From Bacteroidia bacterium (lineage in GTDB: Bacteria > Bacteroidota > Bacteroidia > Bacteroidales > Azobacteroidaceae): DNA of 5,050 nt. The DNA is taken from assembly GCA_025996865.1 (NCBI GenBank), contig BNTV01000201.1, forward strand, positions 1 through 5,050, in the 5' to 3' direction. Shown here in pieces: positions 1 to 5,050 of this stretch. The notes beneath the pieces are model-generated. The model searched no databases, had not been told where the DNA came from, and saw only the letters and a program-made list of their open reading frames with translations. The position numbers and the translations under genes were made by a program. Within the stretch, counting starts at the first letter, position 1. Each line of letters begins with the position of its first letter.

Positions 1-640
1 AGGATTGGATATTCATATTGGATAAACAAAATGCAGGTGTATATCTTTTCAATAAGGACGGAAAATTTATTCGAAAATATGGTCAAAGAGGTATTGGTCC
101 CGGTGAATATCTTACTGTTTCCGATTTATTCATTTTTTTATGGATACAATTATCTCTTTCCCTGATAACCGAATAGCACCTGTTTATGTTTTGAAAGACA
201 AAGATTGGATTACCTCCAAAGAGGTAGGCGAAATAAAGGAAGAACGGATAACCAATCAAGGCGCCACATCATTTCAGCAGCTATTTAACAAAAATGTAGC
301 ATTCAATATAAATAGTTATGTAGAATGGCGTAATTTTATACTTTTTCGTTATCAAAAAAAGCATGATTCGTTTTTCGTTTTGCATAATATTCAAACAGGC
401 GATACACGCATAACTCCTCTTCTGATAGACGATCTGGTCTGTAAGAAACCGTTTTTAGTAAACCGGTTTAGTTGCTCCGATTCCAACGGTTTGTATAACA
501 TTATGAATGCGAACGATTTAATCCGGCTCATTGAACAATCCGGAGAAGAAGATTTTTTGAATCCCGATTTGGATAAGATTACAATATTGAAGAACTTGCC
601 GGCAGATTCAAATCCCGTTATTTTTTATTATGAATTTTAA
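1..640 (+). pseudogene. 6-bladed beta-propeller lipoprotein (DUF5128-type), 5'-truncated, internally deleted and frameshifted
   Basis: The reading frame starting at base 3 encodes an early propeller blade: an ILDKQNAGVYLFNKDGKFI strand pair followed by the family signature GQRGIGPGEYLTVSDLFI. That frame runs into a stop at 174. The continuation lies in the -1 frame from 140, starting MDTIISFPDNRIAPVYV, and ends at 640 with DSNPVIFYYEF. In intact family members an equivalent D-TIY...P.yv strand occurs far downstream of GPGEY, and the protein usually closes on a NPVI-like C-terminus. From memory of the family, roughly 100-150 residues of central blades are therefore missing between SDLFI and MDTII, in addition to the 1-nt frame change at a T7 run. 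The 5' end, including the signal peptide, lies outside the window. The ATG at 140 gives an open 166-residue frame but is probably not a true start: it falls inside a propeller strand and no ribosome site is visible. Family assignment is good; the deletion size is inferred. Confidence 0.75.
133..139 (+). other. T7 homopolymer at the frame junction of the propeller pseudogene
   Basis: Seven consecutive T residues sit exactly where the propeller coding sequence passes from frame 3 to frame 2. One additional T would join SDLFIF to MDTIISF in a single open frame. This could be a lost base, a sequencing homopolymer error, or the healed edge of an internal deletion. I do not claim programmed slippage, because no stimulatory structure is evident. 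Confidence 0.5.
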
Positions 641-672
641 TTTCTATGGTTCGTTAAAAAATAAGGTAAACA

Positions 673-834
673 ATGAAAATAATAAAATTTGTATTGCTAA
701 ATATAGTTTTTTTAATGTTTTTTGCATGCAATAGAAACGAGAAGAAAGTTGAAATTGAACAAATTATAACTGAATGGAAAGGTAAAGAAATACATTTTCC
801 CATGAAACTGACACTTACCGGCACAGCAGAATGA
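673..834 (+). pseudogene. N-terminal stub of a thioredoxin-like/DUF1573-type lipoprotein
   Basis: A 53-codon frame begins with a lipoprotein signal peptide (MKIIKFVLLNIVFLMFFAC, lipobox Cys19) and continues with EIEQIITEWKGKEIHFP. The I..EW.GKEI.FP signature is what I recognise from the start of Bacteroides lipoproteins annotated as DUF1573 or thioredoxin-like, normally 150 residues or more with a Cys-containing redox-like motif further on. That region is absent. After HFPMKL the sequence loses family character, becomes less AT-rich and stops at 832-834, only 19 bases before the lepB start. The stub therefore looks cut by the same event that brought lepB alongside. It lies 32 bases after the propeller pseudogene on the same strand, a pairing typical of these lipoprotein clusters. 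A truncated exported peptide could still be made. The family call is from memory of the motif and moderately sure. Confidence 0.55.
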
Positions 835-853
835 TAACAATGCAAAAAAAGGA

Positions 854-1502
854 ATGAAACGCATAAAATACCATTGGAAATCCCTACTCAAAGAACTGTT
901 CTTCTGGGTCAGGGTAGTAATAGCAGCAATCCTGTTAGCAATTGCCATGCGCGTTTTCCTGTTCGCCTCCTTCAAAATTCCCACGCCCTCGATGGAGCCT
1001 GCCGTTTTGCCCGGCGATTTCGTCATCGTCAACAAACAAATCCCCGGCCCGCGGATCATCAAAAATTTCTTTTCCCCGCAAAAGAACGACCGTTGGGAAG
1101 TTAAACGCTTCAGGGGCATCCGGAAAATCAGGCGGAACGATGTGCTGGTTTTCAATTTTCCCTACGAATCAATAGAACGGATGGAATGTAAAATCTTTCG
1201 GCCCGCTGTATGTCCCCCAAAAAGGCGATACCCTCCGGATAGATTCCGCAAATATTCTCCTGTACCGGAATCCGATCCGGTACGAAACCGGGAAAGAAAT
1301 CCCGGCGGATCTGCAAACCTATATTTTCCAACAGAATTATTATTTCATGGCGGGCGACCTGGTTTCCGATTCGCGCGACTCTCGGTATTGGGGCTTGCTG
1401 CCCGAAGACCACATTGTCGGCAAGGCAATTCTTGTCTGGAAATCCGTTGAGCCGAAAACCGGAAAAATACGATGGAATAGAATTTGTAAAACGATTAAAT
1501 GA
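854..1502 (+). pseudogene. lepB: Signal peptidase I, internally deleted and frameshifted
   Basis: Signal peptidase I is the membrane serine protease that removes Sec signal peptides. The first frame gives a short cytoplasmic N-terminus, one membrane anchor (residues about 16-37), the box with catalytic Ser46 in PTPSMEPAVLPGDFVIVNK, and RRNDVLVFNFPYES (about 93-106). After about 1170 that frame (running to 1450) has no family likeness. The true continuation is in another frame from about 1176: NGWNVKSFGPLYVPQKGD, YIFQQNYYFMAGD, VSDSRDSRYWGLLPEDHIVG and KSVEPKTGKIRWNRI, ending at 1500-1502. The segment that should carry the general-base Lys (KR-V-LPGD box) between NFPY and FGPLY is missing entirely, so simple frame restoration would not give an active enzyme. 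Remaining coding adds up to roughly 213 residues, against around 300 in Bacteroidetes homologues. It is less AT-rich than the flanking lipoprotein genes. A housekeeping function presumably needs another copy elsewhere. Confidence 0.85.
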
Positions 1503-1939
1503 TGAATGGAACACGGATGGCGCAGATGACACGGATTTACTTGGTAAGTATTACCACATTGATTACTGCTTTTTGTCATAAAAGCCGCTTTCGGTTTTCT
1601 GTTTTGGATTTATTATTGTTGCTTTTCGCCGGCAGCATTTACCTGTCGGCATTGCATTATTGGGTGCAAGGTAAAAGGTTAAAGGTACTGAGCCGTGCAA
1701 GCTGGTTGGCGGTAATTGCCGGAAGCGCTGTTGTTCTTTATAAGGATTATTACAAGTATATTACCATCTTTTTCAATCGCACAGAGCTAAAAGTCCCCTT
1801 CAGGGGATTTAGGGGTAGAGGGTTGTGGGTACTGACCGCAATTCTTTTATTGTTTGCCGCCTCGACCGGCCTGTATTATTTTCAACAATATCCTGCGACC
1901 CTATGTTATACAGCATCATGGAGAAAAACTAAAAGTTAA
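1499..1939 (+). CDS. Hypothetical membrane protein ORF, probably a remnant mosaic
   Basis: This 146-residue frame overlaps the lepB stop (ATGATG at 1499-1504). I do not recognise a family. Its first 15 or so residues are encoded by an ACACGGAT repeat motif, so that start is doubtful. The rest has three hydrophobic stretches likely to be membrane helices (about 34-52, 66-80 and 109-126), with DYYKYITIFFNR after the second and STGLYYFQQYPATLCY after the third. Between helices, short repeats are read through in frame: GGTAAAAGGTTAAAGGTA encodes GKRLKV at about 58-63, and a hairpin repeat encodes LKVPFRGFRG at about 97-106. The frame ends inside the heptamer repeat, giving a terminal RKTKS, so the natural C-terminus is probably lost. 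The consistent hydrophobic frame argues for descent from a real membrane protein gene; whether it is still expressed is unknown. Composition resembles lepB rather than the AT-rich lipoprotein genes. Confidence 0.35.
   Translation: MMNGTRMAQMTRIYLVSITTLITAFCHKSRFRFSVLDLLLLLFAGSIYLSALHYWVQGKRLKVLSRASWLAVIAGSAVVLYKDYYKYITIFFNRTELKVPFRGFRGRGLWVLTAILLLFAASTGLYYFQQYPATLCYTASWRKTKS
1511..1536 (+). repeat. ACACGGAT repeat pair after lepB
   Basis: ACACGGAT occurs at 1511-1518 and again at 1529-1536, 18 bases apart, with the related GCGCAGATG between them. Directly repeated ACACGGAT/GATGACACGGAT wording of this kind is familiar from dispersed intergenic repeats in Bacteroidota and some other phyla, where it is often mis-called as the start of small ORFs. 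Only the pair is visible here; genome-wide dispersion is inferred. Confidence 0.45.
1670..1687 (+). repeat. Short GGTAAA/GGTTAAA repeat run
   Basis: The sequence GGTAAAAGGTTAAAGGTA consists of three imperfect G-G-T-(T)-A-A-A units. It sits between two hydrophobic coding blocks of the surrounding ORF and reads in frame as GKRLKV. It resembles simple dispersed spacers of Bacteroidetes intergenic DNA, but the run is short and could be ordinary coding sequence. Confidence 0.3.
1787..1812 (+). repeat. Palindromic interspersed repeat (TCCCC/GGGGA hairpin) inside an ORF
   Basis: TCCCC (1794-1798) and GGGGA (1803-1807) form a perfect 5-bp stem around TTCA. Outer arms CTAAA (1787-1791) and TTTAG (1808-1812) extend the pairing across a 2-base AG bulge on the left side. 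AGGGG then recurs immediately downstream (1811-1815). This AAGTCCCCTT-AGGGGATTTAGGGG wording is one I associate with a very common small interspersed repeat of Bacteroidetes genomes. It has no U-tract and lies mid-ORF, so a terminator role is unlikely. Confidence 0.6.
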
Positions 1940-1970
1940 AAACTAAAAACTAAAAGTTAAAAACTAAAAA
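1924..1970 (+). repeat. 21-bp tandem repeat built of heptamers
   Basis: Two perfect copies of a 21-bp unit (1924-1944 and 1945-1965) are followed by five more A residues. Each unit is three heptamers in the order AAAAACT, AAAAGTT, AAAAACT. AACTAAAAGTT within each unit is itself an inverted repeat (AACT/AGTT). The array contains the TAA stop (1937-1939) of the upstream ORF and marks the boundary between the decayed lepB region and the AT-rich lipoprotein operon. A contraction or expansion by whole heptamers would be easy by slippage. Confidence 0.85.
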
Positions 1971-2034
1971 TATGGAAATAGATAATAAAAAATCATTTAT
2001 ATTTACGGGTGGAATAAATTAGATTTTCAAAAAT

Positions 2035-2547
2035 ATGAAAAAATATCTTTTATATTTGGTATTATACATTTTTGTTCTTTCATGTAAAGAAAATGATGAT
2101 AGATTAGTAAGCAATCAGGTGTCTTATAATATTGATAAAGTCAAAATAGAGAAAAAATTGGATGATATGTTTGCCGGCGCTAAAGAAGACTATGGCACAC
2201 CTTGTTATGGCAATATGATATATGATAAGTATCGGAATATATATTATAGACTGGCATATCCTAAAGTTGAACTTGAAGATGGAGTGGATTATATTTCATT
2301 AACCAGTCAAGGTCGCAAGAAATTTTCTATTATTATATTAGATGAAAAATTTAATATTATTGGAGAGACTTTATTTCCTGAATATACCTATAATTCTACA
2401 GTGCTTTTTGTTCATCAAGATGGGTTGTATATATGCAATAATCATCCGAAGAATCCTGAATTTAATGAAGATATATTAAGTTTTCAATGTTTTGAATTAA
2501 CAAAAAATAAATCACTATCTCTAAAAAAACAAATCAATTACACATGA
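2035..2547 (+). CDS. Miniature DUF4221 lipoprotein (central region missing)
   Basis: This 170-residue protein has a lipoprotein signal peptide (MKKYLLYLVLYIFVLSC, lipobox Cys17) and then, from about residue 30, only the C-terminal third of the DUF4221 family. YGNMIYDKYRNIYYRLAYP (58-76), KFSIIILDEKFNIIGETLFP (96-115) and GLYICNNHPKNPEFNE (130-145) match the intact paralogue encoded at 3674-4864. The two align without gaps from Tyr31/Tyr267 through DDMF at a constant offset of 236 residues. By hand count about 70 of some 114 positions from DDMF onward are identical. The gene thus equals a full DUF4221 gene minus roughly 236 codons, deleted in frame between residues about 20 and 30. The frame is clean, so a small surface lipoprotein may really be made. 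It starts the lipoprotein operon and overlaps the next gene by 4 bp. The final 14 residues (KNKSLSLKKQINYT) have no counterpart in the paralogue. DUF4221 has no known biochemical function. Confidence 0.85.
   Translation: MKKYLLYLVLYIFVLSCKENDDRLVSNQVSYNIDKVKIEKKLDDMFAGAKEDYGTPCYGNMIYDKYRNIYYRLAYPKVELEDGVDYISLTSQGRKKFSIIILDEKFNIIGETLFPEYTYNSTVLFVHQDGLYICNNHPKNPEFNEDILSFQCFELTKNKSLSLKKQINYT
2544..2547 (+). promoter_or_regulatory. ATGA stop-start overlap (probable translational coupling)
   Basis: The TGA of the mini-DUF4221 gene (2545-2547) overlaps the ATG of the BF3164-type gene (2544-2546). No Shine-Dalgarno-like sequence precedes this ATG (ATCAATTACAC), so the second gene probably depends on ribosomes finishing the first. 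This gives a reason for the truncated first gene to remain open. Confidence 0.6.
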
Positions 2548-3644
2548 AATATATAATAAATCTACTAATACTCACGATGTTAATATCATGTTCGGATCAT
2601 CACAAAAATGCTCTTGATTATATGCAAAATGTGAAACAAATTAAAGGAGAATGGCTACCTGTTAATTGTATAATCGGAAATCCTTATAGTATGACCACGA
2701 TGGATAGCCTATTGATTTTTTATGATCGCCATGAAGGAAAAACAATTACTGTATTTAATTTGAATCGTACCCAATGCGTTGGTCGTTTCGTTTCAGAAGG
2801 AAATGGGCCGGGAGAAGTAATTGCACCTGTTGATGTGATGTCTTTTTCGCAAAAAGATGAATTATATACTTTTCAACGAAATACAGGCGCTATAAGTACA
2901 TTCAGTGTACCTGAAATGAAAATGAAAAGTACTGTTTTTTTACAAAATCAGGCAGACAATTTGCAGAAAATGCAAGATTTTTTTGTGGGTTTAGGTTTTT
3001 ATACAAAAGGTCGTTTTGGAATTTATGATATGCAAGGCAATTTACTTCGGACAGAAGGACAATATCCTTTTCGGGGAGAAACAATGGATTTAATTCCGGC
3101 TTTTATTACCTATCAAGGCTATCACTGTGCCAGCCCTCATGGAAATTATTTTGCCATAGGCAGTCTGTTTTGCGATCACCTGGCTTTTTACGAAGTCAGA
3201 GAGGATGAAACAATTCTGTTGAAACAATACGAGTCCCGTGATGTTAAAGCTAAATATCAAGACCAATTATTGATTGAAAATCAATGTACCGTCAATTATA
3301 CATGGGCGTACGGTACGGATGCGCATTGTTACTTGTTGTATTCGGGAAAAACGTATGAGGGAAATAATCAAAGGACGGACGGAGGAAACTATCTTATTGT
3401 TTTTGATTGGGAAGGAAATTATGAAAAGACATTAAAAACAGATAGAGAGATTCGCACTTTTTGCGTAGATGAACAGAATAGCCGGATATATGCGGTGGCT
3501 CTAAATGACATAGGAGAGTATGGTATTATGCGTTTTTCAAGTAACGACTCCAAAAATGTTTTGGCATCTCCCGACCAATCTAATGACATTTATCAATTTG
3601 ATGAAATTGAGATTGATGGAAGGGTTCTTCCCAAAGAAGAGTGA
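2544..3644 (+). CDS. BF3164-type TolB-like 6-bladed beta-propeller lipoprotein
   Basis: This 366-residue protein starts with a lipoprotein signal peptide (MKYIINLLILTMLISC, lipobox Cys16) and fills the length usual for the BF3164/TolB-like propeller family. The order of features fits: the first blade includes NPYSMTTMDSLLIFYD (about 46-61), then VGRFVSEGNGPGEV (79-92) with the GPGE turn characteristic of these propellers. Late blades include NYLIVFDWEGNYEKTLKTD (282-300) and REIRTFCVDEQNSRIYAVAL (301-320). No catalytic motif is visible; such propellers are presumed binding or scaffold proteins on the cell envelope. It is tightly coupled to the gene before it and is followed after 29 bases by a DUF4221 gene, so it is inside one operon. 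AT-rich codon use matches the preceding gene. The family name comes from motif and architecture recognition; other TolB-like propeller families are possible. Confidence 0.8.
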   Translation: MKYIINLLILTMLISCSDHHKNALDYMQNVKQIKGEWLPVNCIIGNPYSMTTMDSLLIFYDRHEGKTITVFNLNRTQCVGRFVSEGNGPGEVIAPVDVMSFSQKDELYTFQRNTGAISTFSVPEMKMKSTVFLQNQADNLQKMQDFFVGLGFYTKGRFGIYDMQGNLLRTEGQYPFRGETMDLIPAFITYQGYHCASPHGNYFAIGSLFCDHLAFYEVREDETILLKQYESRDVKAKYQDQLLIENQCTVNYTWAYGTDAHCYLLYSGKTYEGNNQRTDGGNYLIVFDWEGNYEKTLKTDREIRTFCVDEQNSRIYAVALNDIGEYGIMRFSSNDSKNVLASPDQSNDIYQFDEIEIDGRVLPKEE

Positions 3645-3673
3645 CATCGGAATACAATTAAAATTAAATTATT

Positions 3674-4864
3674 ATGAGATTGAAAATACATATTATTTTA
3701 TCTGTTTTTTTCTGCCTGCTATTTTTTTCCTGCCAACAGAAAAAAAAAGAAGGAGCACAGACAGTTTCCTACCGGTATTCGTTGCAGGAAACAGGCCAAA
3801 CATTGTCATACGAAAACGATAAACCAATGAAGTATGGCATCTCTTCCGTATTTCCTTTCACGGATAAAAATGGCCGAAAATACCTGACTTTTCGAGAGTA
3901 TGACCAAAATGAAATTCAAATTTATGAAATGTACACAGGAAATCATTACAAGACTGTGAACATAGCAATGGAAGGTCCAAATGGTATTGGTCATTTAGCC
4001 GGTTATTACATAAAAAATTTTGATGAAATCTATTTAAATAATGCTATGCTTCCGTTCATTGCAAGGAGTGACACAAGTGGACACATATTCCAAAAAATCA
4101 GTTTTGAAAAAAGTGATGAAGGGTTGGTATTGGTTCCGATTTTTACAACCGGCATATTTTATACCCCACTGGTTATTATTAAAGATACTTTTTATGTGGC
4201 ACAGGGAACTTCAATGCCGGGGAAAGAACCCGATACATGGCCGGTTTCCTGTTATATTGATACAACGCATAAGCGTGTGAAGACTTTACCGCTTTGTTTT
4301 CCTCCGATCTTAAAAGCGAATGAATTGCGTAAGGTTGGACTTGGGCTTGAATTGGTTTATAGCCGCTGTTTTGATGGTTTCCGGTTCGTTTATTCGTTTT
4401 ATTTTGAGGAGGCGATTACAGTTGCTTCGCCGGATCATCTGGATGTGCAAAAAATTCCGGCAAAAAGCAAGTACATCAATCGTCTCAATCCCCGGGAGAA
4501 ACGGCCTGACGATATGTTCCTGGGCGCCAAGAGAGAGTGCGAGGCGCCATTTTACGGCAACCTGATTCATGATCCATACCGTAATGTTTACTACCGGGTT
4601 GCCTATCCGGAAACAGAAATGGAAGAATTGGACGGAAGGGCTTATATTGATATTTTTATTACGGGCAGGAAGCGTTTTTCGATCATCGTTTTAGACAAGG
4701 ATTTTAATATTATCGGCGAGACTTTATTTCCCGACTATAAATATTGTTCCACGTCTATGTTTGTTGAAAAAGAAGGACTGTACATTCGTAATAATCACTT
4801 TAAAAGCCCTGATTTTGACGAAGATAAGTTAATGTTTACCTGTCTTAAATTGATAAAAGAATAA
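3674..4864 (+). CDS. DUF4221 lipoprotein, full length
   Basis: This 396-residue protein has a signal peptide ending in LLFFSC (lipobox Cys20) and a Lys-rich tether, followed by the complete DUF4221 order. An N-terminal RYSLQETGQTLSY segment is at about 34-46, then DKNGRKYLTF (64-73), EGPNGIG (100-106), FRFVYSF (236-242), the AKSKYI strand (263-268), NLIHDPYRNVYYRVAYP (296-312), FSIIVLDKDFNIIGETLFP (335-353) and EGLYIRNNH (367-375). Its length is normal for the family, so it serves as the local reference for the shortened copy upstream. ATG 3674 is chosen because it gives the full signal peptide; no Shine-Dalgarno is visible, as is common in Bacteroidota. It sits 29 bases after the propeller gene, and its TAA shares one base with the next ATG. 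The later part is noticeably more GC-rich than the 2035 paralogue, so the two copies are not a recent duplication. Role unknown; likely an envelope lipoprotein. Confidence 0.9.
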   Translation: MRLKIHIILSVFFCLLFFSCQQKKKEGAQTVSYRYSLQETGQTLSYENDKPMKYGISSVFPFTDKNGRKYLTFREYDQNEIQIYEMYTGNHYKTVNIAMEGPNGIGHLAGYYIKNFDEIYLNNAMLPFIARSDTSGHIFQKISFEKSDEGLVLVPIFTTGIFYTPLVIIKDTFYVAQGTSMPGKEPDTWPVSCYIDTTHKRVKTLPLCFPPILKANELRKVGLGLELVYSRCFDGFRFVYSFYFEEAITVASPDHLDVQKIPAKSKYINRLNPREKRPDDMFLGAKRECEAPFYGNLIHDPYRNVYYRVAYPETEMEELDGRAYIDIFITGRKRFSIIVLDKDFNIIGETLFPDYKYCSTSMFVEKEGLYIRNNHFKSPDFDEDKLMFTCLKLIKE

Positions 4865-5050
4865 TGAAACAAGTCTCTGCTATCCATATATTCATATTTG
4901 TCCTGTTCTTTTTAGGTTGTTCTTGTAACGTAAGCCTTCGCTCCTCCGCATCTTGCCCAGTTTGCCCGCTCACCTTACCTTTGCCAAAAAAAAGAAATGC
5001 ACAAACCAAGCAAACGCAGATTAAGTACAGAGGAAGGCTTCGCCATCATT
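4864..5050 (+). CDS. Start of a further lipoprotein, possibly disrupted, running off the window
   Basis: ATG 4864 overlaps the previous TAA by one base, which argues for a genuine operon gene. It begins with a clear signal peptide, MKQVSAIHIFIFVLFFLGC, with lipobox Cys19 followed by SCN. After about base 4930 the translation (SLRSSASCPVCPLTLPLPKK and onward) looks unlike any envelope protein family. It is low in complexity and coincides with a jump in G+C and an inverted repeat. The frame stays open to the window end (62 complete codons). Either a repeat element has inserted just behind the lipobox, destroying what was probably another propeller or DUF4221 gene, or this is an unusual short lipoprotein. 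The product beyond the signal peptide cannot be named. Confidence 0.5.
   Translation, partial: MKQVSAIHIFIFVLFFLGCSCNVSLRSSASCPVCPLTLPLPKKRNAQTKQTQIKYRGRLRHH
4932..5040. repeat. GC-richer segment bounded by an 8-bp inverted repeat
   Basis: AAGCCTTC at 4932-4939 and GAAGGCTT at 5033-5040 are exact reverse complements about 93 bases apart. The left one begins just where the lipoprotein coding sequence loses family character. The segment between them holds an A8 run (4986-4993). On the minus strand it carries only a 24-codon frame (5049 down to 4975, beginning MMAKPSSVLNLRLLG), with no transposase. It resembles a small interspersed repeat or non-autonomous element, but the window ends 10 bases later, so neither target duplication nor the true right end can be checked. 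Confidence 0.4.

Noticed and set aside
140..640. Independent 166-residue protein starting at ATG 140
   Set aside because: The ATG falls inside a propeller strand, no signal peptide or ribosome site precedes it, and the frame just before it encodes the missing upstream blade, so it is the 3' part of a broken gene.
712..1155. Minus-strand 147-residue frame over lepB, with similar minus-strand frames at 1152-1532 and 1340-1579
   Set aside because: They are antisense to recognisable lepB coding sequence and show no family features.
854..1450. 198-residue protein as a real full-length product
   Set aside because: The last 90 or so residues are Arg/Pro-rich frameshift nonsense, while another frame over the same bases gives a clear signal peptidase I C-terminus.
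1794..1807. TCCCC-TTCA-GGGGA hairpin as a terminator
   Set aside because: No T-tract follows, it lies in the middle of an open frame, and it fits a dispersed repeat better.
1972..2022. 16-codon ORF MEIDNKKSFIFTGGIN before the lipoprotein operon
   Set aside because: It is too short to support, has no ribosome site and no recognised family; it could be a leader peptide or chance.
2051..2058. TATATTTG matching the Bacteroidetes -7 promoter element TAnnTTTG
   Set aside because: It lies within the signal-peptide codons of the 2035 gene and no TTTG is present at the required upstream distance; such AT-rich matches are expected by chance.
4310..4570. Overlapping 80-residue frames on both strands inside the DUF4221 gene
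   Set aside because: They are shadows of the strongly supported 3674-4864 frame.
4975..5049. Minus-strand 24-codon ORF MMAKPSSVLNLRLLG...
   Set aside because: Too short, no ribosome site, and it lies within a probable repeat segment; it is mentioned only as part of that feature.

Overview
The window looks like an accessory region of a Bacteroidales (Bacteroidota) chromosome. Lipoprotein families almost restricted to that order (DUF4221, BF3164/TolB-like propeller, DUF5128-type 6-bladed propeller) lie side by side on the + strand. Their signal peptides are short and end in the F/L-x-S/A-C lipobox typical of the group, Shine-Dalgarno sequences are mostly absent, and the signal peptidase I fragments read like the Bacteroidetes form (GD-V-SDSRDSRYWG). 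Every gene I can support is on the + strand. No tRNA, rRNA, CRISPR array, transposase or convincing promoter is visible.

Positions 1-2030 are a decayed stretch. It begins with the remains of a 6-bladed beta-propeller gene (1-640). This keeps an early blade and the C-terminal third but lacks the middle and is out of frame at a T7 run. Next is the N-terminal stub of a thioredoxin-like/DUF1573-type lipoprotein (673-834). Then comes a lepB (signal peptidase I) pseudogene (854-1502) that keeps the catalytic-Ser box and the C-terminal half but has lost the catalytic-Lys segment and its reading frame. Last is a hydrophobic ORF (1499-1939) crossed by four small repeats: an ACACGGAT motif pair, a GGTAAA/GGTTAAA run, a TCCCC/GGGGA hairpin element, and a heptamer-based 21-bp tandem array that holds its stop codon.

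Positions 2035-5050 are a tight lipoprotein operon. It holds a miniature DUF4221 protein (170 aa, lacking about 236 central residues compared with its neighbour), a complete BF3164-type propeller lipoprotein (366 aa, joined by a 4-bp ATGA overlap), a complete DUF4221 lipoprotein (396 aa), and the start of a further lipoprotein (4864 onward) whose sequence changes character soon after the lipobox, near a GC-richer inverted-repeat segment.

The intact products should be lipid-anchored proteins exported across the inner membrane. Their molecular role is unknown. From family knowledge, these propeller, DUF4221 and EW-GKEI-FP thiol lipoproteins tend to occur together in Bacteroidales and are sometimes found beside small NVEALA-type peptides; no such peptide is visible here. 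The most striking pattern is that three genes in the first half keep both ends but lack their middles, with a fourth cut to a stub. This means either repeated internal deletion or a mis-assembled contig, and reads must decide which.
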